Assembly (NCBI GenBank): GCA_964471405.1
Contig: CAYYGH010000002.1
Coordinates: 1-64,000, forward strand
Direction: 5' to 3'
From: J084 sp964471405
Lineage (GTDB): Bacteria > Pseudomonadota > Alphaproteobacteria > Sphingomonadales > Rhodothalassiaceae
Length of the DNA stretch: 64,000 bases
Part shown: in pieces, positions 18,062 to 26,781 of the stretch
Numbering within the stretch: position 1 is the first letter of the stretch
How the letters are laid out: every line of letters starts with the position of its first letter
Program-made: the position numbers and the translations under genes
Notes under the pieces: generated by a model
Database searches by the model: none
The model's input: only the letters and a program-made list of their open reading frames with translations
Told to the model about the DNA's origin: nothing

Positions 18062-18685
18062 ATGCGCGTATTCGTGGGGCTTGAATTGCCGGCCGACTTG
18101 CGGGACCGCCTGATGGACCTGTGCGACGGTGTCGATGGCGCCAAGTGGCAGCGCTTCGACCAGTTCCATCTGACCCTGCGCTTCATCGGTGAGCTCGACC
18201 GCCATCAGCTCGAGGATGTCACCACCGCACTCGCGGATATCCGCTTCGGCCGGTTTCCGATCACGATGAAGGGGGTCGGCTATTTCGGCACGCTCGCCGA
18301 ACCGCGAATCCTGTGGGCCGGCGTTGCCGATCCGGAACCGGTGGCGCATCTGGCCCGCAAGGTCAATCAGGCCCTCAGACGGGCCGGAGTGGCCGAGGAG
18401 CCCCGCAAATTCGCCGCACATGTGACCCTTGCCCGCTGCACCCGCCGGACGGGGCCGATCACGCGCTGGTTGAGCGCTCTTGCCACCTTCCGGGCCGAAC
18501 CGATCCTGATCGAGCATTTCACGCTGTTCGAAAGCCGGCTCGGCCACGGCGGCGCCGAATACAATGCCGTCGCCCGCTTCCCGGCGGAAGATGCGGATAT
18601 GGAAGCCCTTGCGGCGATGCCGTGGTCAGACACCGAAGGAATCGAGGATATGAGCCACCTGGGCGAGGTAGGATCCGCCGAATAA
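18062..18685 (+). CDS. thpR: RNA 2',3'-cyclic phosphodiesterase ThpR (2'-5' RNA ligase family)
   Basis: ThpR opens RNA 2',3'-cyclic phosphates and was first known as a 2'-5' RNA ligase of tRNA halves. The 207-residue protein has the two diagnostic HxT motifs: HLTLRF at His36/Thr38 and HVTLAR at His120/Thr122, inside a duplicated 2H fold. The N-terminal RVFVGLELP is typical. Catalytic residues are intact. The C-terminal tail after residue 185 is variable and overlaps by 60 bp the 3' end of the convergent fructosamine-kinase-like gene. It starts 22 bp after the tesA stop. Confidence 0.93.
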   Translation: MRVFVGLELPADLRDRLMDLCDGVDGAKWQRFDQFHLTLRFIGELDRHQLEDVTTALADIRFGRFPITMKGVGYFGTLAEPRILWAGVADPEPVAHLARKVNQALRRAGVAEEPRKFAAHVTLARCTRRTGPITRWLSALATFRAEPILIEHFTLFESRLGHGGAEYNAVARFPAEDADMEALAAMPWSDTEGIEDMSHLGEVGSAE

Positions 18686-19474
18686 CCGCACATGCACCAG
18701 CAGCGGCCAGAGCTGGTAGAGCGCCATCAGGGCGGAATCGGATGCAATGGCCGGTGCTGCGCCCGCTCTTTCCGCATACCCTTCAAGAAAGGCCCGGTCG
18801 AGGGCGCCAAAGAGCGCAAGCATGGCAAGATCCACACCTCCATCCCCCCAGTAGATCGCCGGATCGATGAAGCCGCACAACCGGCCCGGCGTGCTCAGGA
18901 TATTGCCGTGCCAGAAATCGCCATGCAGCAGACTCGCCGGCGGCGCAGCCGGCAACCACTCATCCAGAGTGTCCGCAAGCCGCAGGATCCGCATCACCTC
19001 TTTCGCCGGCAGACGCCCCGCCCTTTGCGCCTCCTCGGCCATGGCCACGAGCCGGTGCCGGCCATAGAATGTCGGCCAGTCATCGGCGGGCGTGTTGTCC
19101 TGCGGCAGCGACCCGATCACGACATCCACGGGATAGCCGTAATGCGGTCCGCAATGGGCATGCAGCCCGGCCAGAGCCCGACCGGCAGCCCTGGCCGCCC
19201 GCGCGTCGGCCAACCCGGGGCGCCCTCCCAGATCGGTCATCACCAGCCACTCTCCCTGCCGGGCCACGACCTCCGGGACCGGGGCATCAGCCGCTGCAAG
19301 ATCACCCAGCATGCGCGCCTCGATCGCCGCATGAACCGAGCGCTTGGCCACCAGGCGGCGACCGTCCCGAAGCTCCAGACGTATCACGGGCGCAATGCAG
19401 CCCCCACCCAGCGGCGTCAGCCTGCTCAGCATTTCCCGCCCGCCGATCAGCGAAAGAAGATGATCATCGATCAT
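18626..19474 (-). CDS. Fructosamine kinase family protein
   Basis: Fructosamine kinases phosphorylate ketoamines such as fructoselysine and ribuloselysine, starting deglycation; several bacterial members act on low-molecular-weight ribulosamines. The 282-residue protein has the APH-like kinase fold. LVAKRSV is the ATP-binding lysine strand, GSLPQDN is the family-specific loop, LLHGDFWHGNI is the catalytic loop with Asp, and FIDPAIYWGDGGVDLAM holds the metal-binding Asp. The LFGGSYLAQVAHIL end is typical. It lies 165 bp downstream of the phosphatase gene and overlaps thpR tail to tail. Confidence 0.9.
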   Translation of the reverse strand: MIDDHLLSLIGGREMLSRLTPLGGGCIAPVIRLELRDGRRLVAKRSVHAAIEARMLGDLAAADAPVPEVVARQGEWLVMTDLGGRPGLADARAARAAGRALAGLHAHCGPHYGYPVDVVIGSLPQDNTPADDWPTFYGRHRLVAMAEEAQRAGRLPAKEVMRILRLADTLDEWLPAAPPASLLHGDFWHGNILSTPGRLCGFIDPAIYWGDGGVDLAMLALFGALDRAFLEGYAERAGAAPAIASDSALMALYQLWPLLVHVRLFGGSYLAQVAHILDSFGV

Positions 19475-19519
19475 GGCCTCTCTCCTGGCCGGTTCTCCTT
19501 CACGGCAGGACGGGGACGC

Positions 19520-19539
19520 GCAGGCACCACCCTGCCTGC
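19520..19539. repeat. 7-bp inverted repeat between phosphatase and fructosamine-kinase-like genes
   Basis: GCAGGCA (19520-19526) and TGCCTGC (19533-19539) flank a 6-nt spacer in the 165-bp gap. No T-run follows on either strand. It may be a weak terminator after the phosphatase gene or chance in this GC-rich sequence. Confidence 0.3.
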
Positions 19540-19639
19540 AAACGCCGGAAGGATCTGCCGGACCATGACCACCGGAAGAAGACGCACACCCATCGGGCAG
19601 GCGGGAGAACGGACATGCCCCCTGTTCCGGCCCGGACGG

Positions 19640-20155
19640 TCAGGTCAGGCTGACACGGCCATCGAAATGGGTATTGGCTATGTGGGCGAAGAGCCCGGCA
19701 ACCCCGCGCTCGATAAGGTCGAAACAGCGGTGAAAGTCCTCTTCCGTGCCGTAGTAGGGATCGGGTACTTCATCGAGTGGCACATCCGGCGCGAATGACA
19801 GAAGCAGGCGTCGGTCCGCCCGGGCCGCGTTCATCGCCTCCTCGCCGAAGAGCGCCTTCAGACGTTCGAAATTGCTGCGTTCCATGCCGATGATGTAGTC
19901 GAAAGAGACGAGATCTTCCGGGGCGATCTGCCGCGCCCGCAGATGCCCGATATCCACGCCGTATTCGGCCGCCACCCGCACGGCGCGTGGATCCGGCGGT
20001 TCGCCGACGTGGTAATCCGAGGTGCCGGCACTGTCGACCGTCAGCTGCCGGGGGCCCGTTGTCAGCCCGGCGCGTTCCGCCAGCGTCTCCAGCACACCCT
20101 GGGCCATCGGTGAACGACAGATATTGCCCATGCACAAGAACAGCACCTTGACCAT
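19640..20155 (-). CDS. Low-molecular-weight protein-tyrosine phosphatase
   Basis: This cytoplasmic phosphatase removes phosphate from tyrosine residues or small substrates. The 171-residue protein starts with VKVLFLCMGNICRSP, containing the CX5R-Ser P-loop (Cys8, Arg14), and has the second motif VPDPYYG with the general-acid Asp132. Length is normal for the family. Because kinases of the exopolysaccharide type are not encoded nearby, no partner can be named. It stands 65 bp downstream of parC and may be co-transcribed with it. Confidence 0.95.
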   Translation of the reverse strand: MVKVLFLCMGNICRSPMAQGVLETLAERAGLTTGPRQLTVDSAGTSDYHVGEPPDPRAVRVAAEYGVDIGHLRARQIAPEDLVSFDYIIGMERSNFERLKALFGEEAMNAARADRRLLLSFAPDVPLDEVPDPYYGTEEDFHRCFDLIERGVAGLFAHIANTHFDGRVSLT

Positions 20156-20220
20156 GGCACCTCACCCCATTCTTTCTGGACCGGTCTGCGATCCATCCCG
20201 ACCCGTGGCCGTTTCCCCGG

Positions 20221-22470
20221 TCATTGAAAGCGATTGTTGCGGGGAAATCCAGGTGGCGCAAGCCTCCCCGCGCCGCCCCGCCTGCCGAGCCAGGGATCGA
20301 GGTCGGTAAAGCTGCGCATTCGCCCGCTTTCCCCTCCCATGCGCCAGACCAGGCCGTCGGCCAGCCGGAAGACCGTGACGTCACTCAGCTGTCCATCGCG
20401 ATAGCGCTGAAGAATGACACCGCGACCGCGGGCCATCTGCGGCACCTCGGCAAGCGGAAAGACCAGAAGCTTGCGGTTGGTGCCGACGACCGCAACATGA
20501 TCGCCCACCACGGGCACCGCCGCGACAGCCCGCGCGCCTGCGGCCGGCCGCATGACCTGGCGACCGTTGCGGGTCTGGGCGAGAACCTCCTCCTCGGCCA
20601 CAACGAAACCACGCCCGTCGGAGGAGGCCACCAGAAGCGCCCCTCCCGGCCGATGCACCCGCAAGGCCACCACTTCTTCATCGCCGTTGAGATCGATCAT
20701 CAGCTTGAGCGGTTCACCATGTCCGCGCCCGCCCGGCAAACGCGTGGCCGGAATGGTGTGCATCCGCCCCGTGCTGGTGAAAGCCAGCAGCCGGTCGGTG
20801 GTATAGGCATGGAAACGGAACCGCTCCTCGTCACCTTCCTTGAAGGCCAGTTTCTGGTCTGCCGGCAGATGGCCCTTGATCGCCCGCACCCAGCCACGCC
20901 GGGAGCAGACGACGGTAATCGGCTCGCGCTCGATGAGCACTTCCTCAAGAGGCTGGGCCGGTGCCTCGGGCGCCTGGGCAAAACCGGTGCGGCGCGCGCC
21001 CAGTGCCGTATCCGGTGCGAACATCTTCTTCACCTCGGCAAAACGGGCACCGAGAGCAGCCCACTGCCGCTTGGGCGATCCCTGCAGCCGTTCAAGGTCC
21101 GCGCGTTCCTTCAGCAGAGCGTCAAGCTCCTTGCGGATTTCCATCTCCTCCAGCTTGCGCAGGGACTTGAGACGCATGTTGAGGATTGCCTCGGCCTGGC
21201 GCTCCGTGAGTTCGAAACGCGCCATCAAGACCGGCTTGGGCTCGTCCTCATTCCGGATGATGCGGATGACCTCGTCAAGATTGAGATAGGTGACAAGATA
21301 GCCCTCCAGCACCTCCACACGATCGTCGATCTTGGCGAGCCGATGAGCCGTGCGGCGACGCAACACTTCCCGCTGGTGGTCGAGAAAGGCTTCAAGCGCA
21401 CCGGCAAGCGAGAGCACCCTGGGCGTGCCATCAAGATCGATGACGTTGAGGTTGAGTGCATAGCGTATCTCAAGATCGGTAAGCCGGAAGAGCGTCTCCA
21501 TCAGCAGCTCGGCATCCACATTCCGGCTTTTGGGTTCGAGTACGATGCGAAGATCGGCGGCCGATTCATCGCGCACATCGGCAAGCATCGGCAGCTTGCG
21601 TTCGTTGACGAGGGCCGCCAGCCTTTCGATGAGCCGCGCCTTGTTCACCTGATAGGGGATTTCCGTCACCACGATCTGCCAGGTGCCCCGCCCGCTGCGC
21701 TCCTTTTCCCAGCGGGCCCGCAGCCGGATGCTGCCCCGCCCCGTCTCATAGGCCTGCGCGATGGCCTCCGGCTTTTCCACGATGACACCGCCGGTCGGAA
21801 AATCCGGTCCCGGAATGCAGCTCATCAGTTCGGCCGTCGAAACCGGGGCGCGGCGCCCCATCCGCGCCTCGATCAGCAATTGAAGGGCATCGCAGATTTC
21901 CGCGACATTATGCGGCGGGATGTTCGTCGCCATGCCGACCGCAATGCCGGAGGCGCCGTTTGCCAGCAGATTCGGGAAGGGACCGGGAAAGACGACGGGC
22001 TCGCGGTCCTCGTTGTCATAGGTTGCCCGGAAATCGACGGCATCCTCGTCAAGCCCATCCATCAAAAGCAGGGCCGTCGGGGTGAGCCGCGCCTCGGTAT
22101 AACGCATGGCCGCCGCATTGTCGCCGTCGATGTTGCCGAAATTGCCCTGTCCCTCGATCAGCGGATACCGCACGGAAAAATCCTGCGCCAGCCGCACGAG
22201 CGCATCATAGACCGCCTGATCACCATGGGGGTGATATTTGCCGATCACATCTCCCACCACGCGGGCGCATTTCTTGAAACCGGCCTTCGGGTCCAGCTTG
22301 AGCAGCCGCATCGCGTAGAGAATGCGCCGATGCACGGGCTTGAGCCCGTCACGGACATCCGGAAGCGAACGCGCCATGATGGTTGAGAGCGCATAGGCAA
22401 GATAGCGTTCACTGAGCGCCTCGGCGAAGGGCGCCTCCTCGATTCGCTCATCCAGGGGATGGTCGACCAC
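20221..22470 (-). CDS. parC: DNA topoisomerase IV subunit A ParC
   Basis: ParC cuts and rejoins DNA in topoisomerase IV, which separates daughter chromosomes. The 749-residue protein has the N-terminal LSERYLAYALSTIMARSLPDVRDGLKPVHRR segment, the helix-turn-helix region YHPHGDQ, catalytic Tyr124 in AAMRYTEARL, and a shortened C-terminal β-pinwheel beginning around residue 500. The pinwheel lacks the GyrA box QRRGGKG, which with the length supports ParC over GyrA. The quinolone-pocket position that is Ser80 in E. coli is Gln86 here, and the Glu84 equivalent is Asp90. It is flanked by the DUF2336 gene upstream. Confidence 0.94.
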   Translation of the reverse strand: MVDHPLDERIEEAPFAEALSERYLAYALSTIMARSLPDVRDGLKPVHRRILYAMRLLKLDPKAGFKKCARVVGDVIGKYHPHGDQAVYDALVRLAQDFSVRYPLIEGQGNFGNIDGDNAAAMRYTEARLTPTALLLMDGLDEDAVDFRATYDNEDREPVVFPGPFPNLLANGASGIAVGMATNIPPHNVAEICDALQLLIEARMGRRAPVSTAELMSCIPGPDFPTGGVIVEKPEAIAQAYETGRGSIRLRARWEKERSGRGTWQIVVTEIPYQVNKARLIERLAALVNERKLPMLADVRDESAADLRIVLEPKSRNVDAELLMETLFRLTDLEIRYALNLNVIDLDGTPRVLSLAGALEAFLDHQREVLRRRTAHRLAKIDDRVEVLEGYLVTYLNLDEVIRIIRNEDEPKPVLMARFELTERQAEAILNMRLKSLRKLEEMEIRKELDALLKERADLERLQGSPKRQWAALGARFAEVKKMFAPDTALGARRTGFAQAPEAPAQPLEEVLIEREPITVVCSRRGWVRAIKGHLPADQKLAFKEGDEERFRFHAYTTDRLLAFTSTGRMHTIPATRLPGGRGHGEPLKLMIDLNGDEEVVALRVHRPGGALLVASSDGRGFVVAEEEVLAQTRNGRQVMRPAAGARAVAAVPVVGDHVAVVGTNRKLLVFPLAEVPQMARGRGVILQRYRDGQLSDVTVFRLADGLVWRMGGESGRMRSFTDLDPWLGRRGGAGRLAPPGFPRNNRFQ

Positions 22471-22547
22471 GGCCCTGCAATCTCCTCACCTGCCGGCCGC
22501 ACGGTGGCTGGCGGCCATTCTCATGAGGAGCTGCATACGATGCCGTC

Positions 22548-22566
22548 CCCCCGCTTGTCACGGGGG
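22548..22566. repeat. Stem-loop between the DUF2336 gene and parC
   Basis: CCCCCG (22548-22553), a 7-nt loop, and CGGGGG (22561-22566) form a perfect 6-bp stem in the 169-bp gap, 74 bp past the DUF2336 stop. No T-run follows on the minus strand, so a terminator role is only possible, not shown. Confidence 0.35.
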
Positions 22567-22639
22567 CAGAAGGGCCAAGCCCGATGGAAAAGAAGAGAGA
22601 GGGCCCGCCGGAAGCGGACAATCGCTTCAGGAAATCCGG

Positions 22640-23749
22640 TCAGGCCGCCTTGCGCCGCCCCAGCTTGCCGATGAGATAGTCGAGATTGTCGGCATCCAGC
22701 TCCTGATCGAGCTGCGTGATCACGCGCTCGATCATCACCTGACGAAAGCGCTCGCGATCATCGCCGCCGGTCTCGGTGAGCTCCTCGCCGATCGCCACCC
22801 CGATCTCGACCATCTTGATCAGACTGTCGGGAATGCCGGCCTTCTGGCAGAGTTTCCTGAGCCCCAGCCGCCCCTTGTCATGGATCAGCTGAAAGGCGTT
22901 GGGAATCGGGATGCCGGCCCGCCTGGCGAGCGCGGCCTCGAAGAATGTCATGTCTCCCATGCACAGGGCGCGGACGATCAGCGTCGGCGTGAGGCGCCGA
23001 TTGCGATGGAGCTGATCAACGAGCTCGATGACGTCCGGAGCCTTGATTCCGGGATTGAGCAGGCCGACGGTGGCCCGTTCCCGGGTCTCCATCACCAGAT
23101 CAGTCGCCATTGCGTCCGAAAGCTGATGACGGGTGACGAGTTGCGTGCGCAGGTTTTCGGAAACGATGCTCACCAGCCGCTCGGCCACGACCAGCGGCAG
23201 GGCCGACCGGCTGACGAGCTTCTCCTGAACGGCGGGACTGTCCTTGAACTTCTCAATGACCTTGCCGAAGGTTTCTTCCGCGATCTCGGCCCCCTCGTTG
23301 CCGACCAGGGTGCTGACCACGCGCTCGCTGCCTTCATCGGCGAGCACGTCGGAGACGCGGGCCGAGACCTTCGGCCGCCTAGCGACCGCGATCTGATGTG
23401 CCTCGCCCTTGGTGCGCACGATCTCGATGAGATCCTCGTCACTGAGCACATCGGACAGCTCGATGACGGGCAGCGCCACCTCTTCAACGTCCTGGGCGAG
23501 TGACTTGGCGACATCCTTCGGCAGATCGGGGCTTTCGGCGAGCGTATCGGCCAGAGCCTTGCGCACCCGCACTTCCGCGTCACGCACCATGGTGCGGAAG
23601 ATTTCCTCGGCCAGCTTGCGCTCACGCTCACTGAGCTCGCCAGAGCGGAAATAGCTGCCGACCTTGCGCGCCGTCTCGGCCCGGGTTTCGCCGGACGGCT
23701 CTTCCAGCAGACGCGCGACATCCGCCGCGCTCAGGACTGACCCACTCAT
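22640..23749 (-). CDS. DUF2336 family protein
   Basis: DUF2336 proteins are soluble, helical-repeat alphaproteobacterial proteins of unknown role. The 369-residue protein is almost all α-helix with HEAT-like periodicity. After a start with SAADVARLLEEPSGETRAETARKVG there are repeated units such as AEEIFRTMVRDAEVRVRKALADTLAE and SDVLSDEDLIEIVRT. The C-terminal half holds LIVRALCMGDMTFFEAALARRAGIP and a final helix ending in a basic KLGRRKAA. It is the first gene of a minus-strand run into parC, but the 169-bp gap leaves co-transcription uncertain. Confidence 0.85.
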   Translation of the reverse strand: MSGSVLSAADVARLLEEPSGETRAETARKVGSYFRSGELSERERKLAEEIFRTMVRDAEVRVRKALADTLAESPDLPKDVAKSLAQDVEEVALPVIELSDVLSDEDLIEIVRTKGEAHQIAVARRPKVSARVSDVLADEGSERVVSTLVGNEGAEIAEETFGKVIEKFKDSPAVQEKLVSRSALPLVVAERLVSIVSENLRTQLVTRHQLSDAMATDLVMETRERATVGLLNPGIKAPDVIELVDQLHRNRRLTPTLIVRALCMGDMTFFEAALARRAGIPIPNAFQLIHDKGRLGLRKLCQKAGIPDSLIKMVEIGVAIGEELTETGGDDRERFRQVMIERVITQLDQELDADNLDYLIGKLGRRKAA

Positions 23750-24129
23750 CCACGATCCCCAGATTGGCTTCTCATCCGAGAGCGGAAGACTTCAGGAACC
23801 TGCATCCCATTCAGCCTACGGACCGCTCCTCGGACAGGGCGAGCCTAGAACGGGAAGGTTAAGCAGCCGTAAAAAACGGCGACGGCAGGCCTTCGGGGGC
23901 CGTAAACGAAAGCGACGGGCTCTGCCGGCCTTTCGACGGTTGTCCCCCGCCGGGCTTGCCATTAGCATGCGGCCGACTGTCAGGGCGGGGCGATTCCGGC
24001 CAAGGGGATCAACCCGTATATGCGCATGCTGCAGTCCGGTCGATGTGACGGGCTTGCGGCGGGGTTGGGGTGGACAGCGCTCGTGCGTGCTGACCAAGAA
24101 CAATGAAGACCAGAAAGGGGATAACCGGC
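23750..24129. other. Gene-free divergent intergenic region (380 bp)
   Basis: This region separates the divergent DUF2336 and AGCS symporter genes and must hold both promoters. A short hairpin, GCCGT-A5-ACGGC (23866-23880), is visible. Open frames here lack codon patterns or similarity I recognise, and no RNA gene is evident. AAAGGGG at 24114-24120 is the ribosome site for the symporter start at 24130. Confidence 0.6.
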
Positions 24130-26115
24130 ATGTTCGCGATTCGACGGAAAGGGCCACGGCGCTGGCGAGAGCCGCTGGCAGGGCTGTCCCTGCTGATGAT
24201 GCTCGCCTTCATGCTCGTCCCACCGGCTGCGGCGCAGGAAATCCGCATGATAGCCTGCAAGGCTCCGCCACCCACACTTTCCCAGCGGATCAATGACTGG
24301 GTTGCTCCGGTCACCAATGCGGTCTCGGCCGTGATCTTTACGGAAATTCCGATTCCTTTCCTCACACCTCGTCCCCTGCTGACCGGGGAGGTCCGCGTAA
24401 AGCCTGACCGATTGGCGGATGGCGATCGCCTGACGGTCATGCTTGGGCGGGAAAAGCTGGTCCTCGAATATGACGAGGATGGGCGCATCTGCACGGGCAC
24501 ACGCCCGATTCCGGCAACGACGGATACCGAGGCACTGGCCCTGCTGGTCTCATCCGCCATCAAGCAGCGGTTCGGGGCCGCTCTTGCCGATGTCTCCGTG
24601 CATCCCGAAGATGGCCAGGTGCGAATCGTGCTGGCCGCGCACAAGGGCACGAAGCCGGAACTTGCGGTCAAGGGACAGGGGTTTGCGATAAGCCCCTTTA
24701 CCGATGGAACGGTCGGTATGCCGCTGATCGTGCTGTGGTTGATCGCCGGTGCGCTGTTCTTCACCTTCAAGATGCGCTTCATCAACATCCGCGCCTTTCG
24801 CCATGCGATCGATGTGGCCCGGGGAGTCTATGACGATCCCAAAGATCCCGGGGAAGTGACGCACTTCCAGGCCCTTACCGCTGCTCTTTCCGGCACGGTG
24901 GGGCTTGGCAACATCGCCGGTGTCGCCATTGCGATCTCCATCGGTGGCCCGGGCGCCACCTTCTGGATGATCATGGCCGGCCTGTTCGGCATGACGTCGA
25001 AGTTCGTCGAATGCACGCTCGGAGTCAAATACCGGGAAATCGACGAGAATGGCGTCGTCTCCGGCGGGCCGATGTACTACCTCCACAAGGCTCTTGCCCT
25101 CAGAGGTCCTCTTCTTGGGCGTTTCGGCCGGGTACTGGCGGTGATCTTCGCCCTGCTGATGGTGGGCGCCTCCTTCGGGGCCGGGAACATGTTCCAGGTC
25201 AACCAGTCGACGGCGCAGATCATGAACGTGATCGTCCCGGCCGTCTTCGGGAAAGAGAGTGTCCTCAACCAGATGCCCTGGCTTGTAGGTCTGCTCTATG
25301 CGGTGCTCATCGGGCTTGTCGTGATCGGCGGCATCCGGGCAATCGCCCGCGTGACCGAGCGGCTCGTGCCGCTGATGGCCTTCATCTATCTTGCGGCTGC
25401 GCTGGTGATTCTCTTCCAGCATGTCGACATGCTGCCGGCCGCCTTTGCCGCGATCGTCACGGGCGCCTTCTCGCCTGAGGGAGTGCTCGGCGGCTTCTTC
25501 GGCGTGCTGATCCAGGGAATCAGGCGGGCGAGCTTTTCCAATGAGGCCGGTGTGGGATCCGCGGCGATCGCCCATTCGGCCGTCAAGACCACCGAGCCCG
25601 TCTCCGAAGGCATGGTGGCCCTGCTTGAGCCCTTTGTCGACACGGTGGTCATCTGCACCATGACGGCGCTGGTCATCATCGTCACCGGGCTGTACCAGAC
25701 GGCCGAGGCTTCCGACGGCATCGCCCTCACCTCGGCCGCCTTCGCAAGCGTGCTGCCATGGTTTCCCTACGTGCTTTCGATAGCGGTCCTGATGTTCGCT
25801 TATTCCACCTCCCTCACATACTACTACTATGGTGAACGCGCCTTTCTCTTCCTCGTCGGCCCCCATCGGCGCAAGGCGCATATGGGCTTCAAGCTGGCCT
25901 ATCTGCTGGTGCTTGTCGTGGGATCGTCGATGCAGCTGACGGCCGTCATGGACTTTGCGGATGCCATGCTGCTTGCCATGGCCTTCCCGAACATGATCGG
26001 GCTTTACATCCTGGCCGGCGAGGTGAAGGCGGATCTCGATAGCTACTGGTCACGCCTTAAAGCGAACATCATTCGGCCCTATCGGGAAACCCGCGCGGCT
26101 GAAAGCGGAGCCTGA
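24130..26115 (+). CDS. Alanine/sodium symporter (AGCS) family protein with an inserted soluble domain
   Basis: AGCS proteins import alanine or glycine with sodium or protons. From ATG 24130 (ribosome site AAAGGGG 9 bp upstream) the protein has 661 residues against a usual 450-550. A signal-like hydrophobic segment lies at about 17-35. The family start INDWVAPVTNAVSAVIFTEIPIPF follows at 54-77, then about 115 residues of polar, β-rich sequence (78-195) before the core resumes at PLIVLWLIAGALFFTFKMRF. The rest is standard: FQALTAALSGTVGLGNIAGVA, GATFWMIMAGLFGMTSKFVECTLGVKYRE, a SNEAGVGSAAIAH motif and SYWSR near the end. The inserted segment would face the periplasm. It is not obviously operonic with the cytochrome c gene 156 bp downstream. 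Confidence 0.92.
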   Translation: MFAIRRKGPRRWREPLAGLSLLMMLAFMLVPPAAAQEIRMIACKAPPPTLSQRINDWVAPVTNAVSAVIFTEIPIPFLTPRPLLTGEVRVKPDRLADGDRLTVMLGREKLVLEYDEDGRICTGTRPIPATTDTEALALLVSSAIKQRFGAALADVSVHPEDGQVRIVLAAHKGTKPELAVKGQGFAISPFTDGTVGMPLIVLWLIAGALFFTFKMRFINIRAFRHAIDVARGVYDDPKDPGEVTHFQALTAALSGTVGLGNIAGVAIAISIGGPGATFWMIMAGLFGMTSKFVECTLGVKYREIDENGVVSGGPMYYLHKALALRGPLLGRFGRVLAVIFALLMVGASFGAGNMFQVNQSTAQIMNVIVPAVFGKESVLNQMPWLVGLLYAVLIGLVVIGGIRAIARVTERLVPLMAFIYLAAALVILFQHVDMLPAAFAAIVTGAFSPEGVLGGFFGVLIQGIRRASFSNEAGVGSAAIAHSAVKTTEPVSEGMVALLEPFVDTVVICTMTALVIIVTGLYQTAEASDGIALTSAAFASVLPWFPYVLSIAVLMFAYSTSLTYYYYGERAFLFLVGPHRRKAHMGFKLAYLLVLVVGSSMQLTAVMDFADAMLLAMAFPNMIGLYILAGEVKADLDSYWSRLKANIIRPYRETRAAESGA

Positions 26116-26271
26116 AGACCCGCAGCACGGAGGGATCCGGGCCTATGCGTCCGGCATCGGAACATTCAGCTGCGGTTCAGGGCCGGAGGGCCTATAAGAC
26201 GGCGTGATCGAAAGGGAATGGGAGAAGACGCCCCATCGCCCTGGAAGAGGAGATGTCTGGCGAGGCTCAAG

Positions 26272-26781
26272 ATGCGGTCAGCGCAAAAGATCCTCTCAGT
26301 CCTGGCGTTGACGGGGTTGACACTTGCCTGTGGCCTGGCCGCGCCGGCGGGCGCTGCGCCTGCGCCTGGTCCGGCTGCCAACAATGCTGACGGGCGGGTC
26401 GCCGTTCCCCGCACGATATCAAGCCGCGGCGATCCGGAGCGCGGGCGCAAGATATTCTACCGCTGCCAGAGCTGCCATCGCATCGCACCGCAGGCCTCAC
26501 CGCTGCTGGGGCCCAATCTCGGCCGCCTGTTTGGACGGCGGGCCGGCAGTCTTCCGGGATATGCGGGATATTCCCGTGCCTTGAGGGAGGCCGGATTCAT
26601 ATGGACGGAAGAGCGGCTCGATGCCTGGCTCAAGGATCCGGCGGGTTTCCTGCCGGGCAACCGCATGCCGTTTGCCGGTGTGCGCAGCGCCAGGGACCGT
26701 GCCGACCTCATCGCCTATCTGCGCAGCGTGCAGGATCGGCTGGAAGCGCAAGACGGACACAAGCGAGGGCATGGTCAATGA
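26272..26781 (+). CDS. Secreted class I cytochrome c
   Basis: This is a small periplasmic electron carrier. From ATG 26272 it has 169 residues. A signal peptide (about 1-29, ending AGAAP) is followed by one haem-binding motif CQSCH at 65-69 and the distal ligand Met132 in NRMPFAG. LGPNLGRLFGRRAG and YSRALREAG between them are typical of mitochondrial-type c2 cytochromes. The partner is unknown. The gene overlaps the MlaC-like gene by ATGA, an odd coupling of a redox protein with a lipid carrier. Confidence 0.93.
   Translation: MRSAQKILSVLALTGLTLACGLAAPAGAAPAPGPAANNADGRVAVPRTISSRGDPERGRKIFYRCQSCHRIAPQASPLLGPNLGRLFGRRAGSLPGYAGYSRALREAGFIWTEERLDAWLKDPAGFLPGNRMPFAGVRSARDRADLIAYLRSVQDRLEAQDGHKRGHGQ

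Noticed and set aside
20224..22386. A 720-residue plus-strand open frame opposite parC
   Set aside because: Antisense to parC, with His/Arg-rich composition typical of GC-rich shadow frames; no motif or ribosome site.
23750..24129. A small coding gene in the gap before the AGCS symporter
   Set aside because: Frames in the gap are Arg/Pro-rich and have no ribosome site or family pattern.
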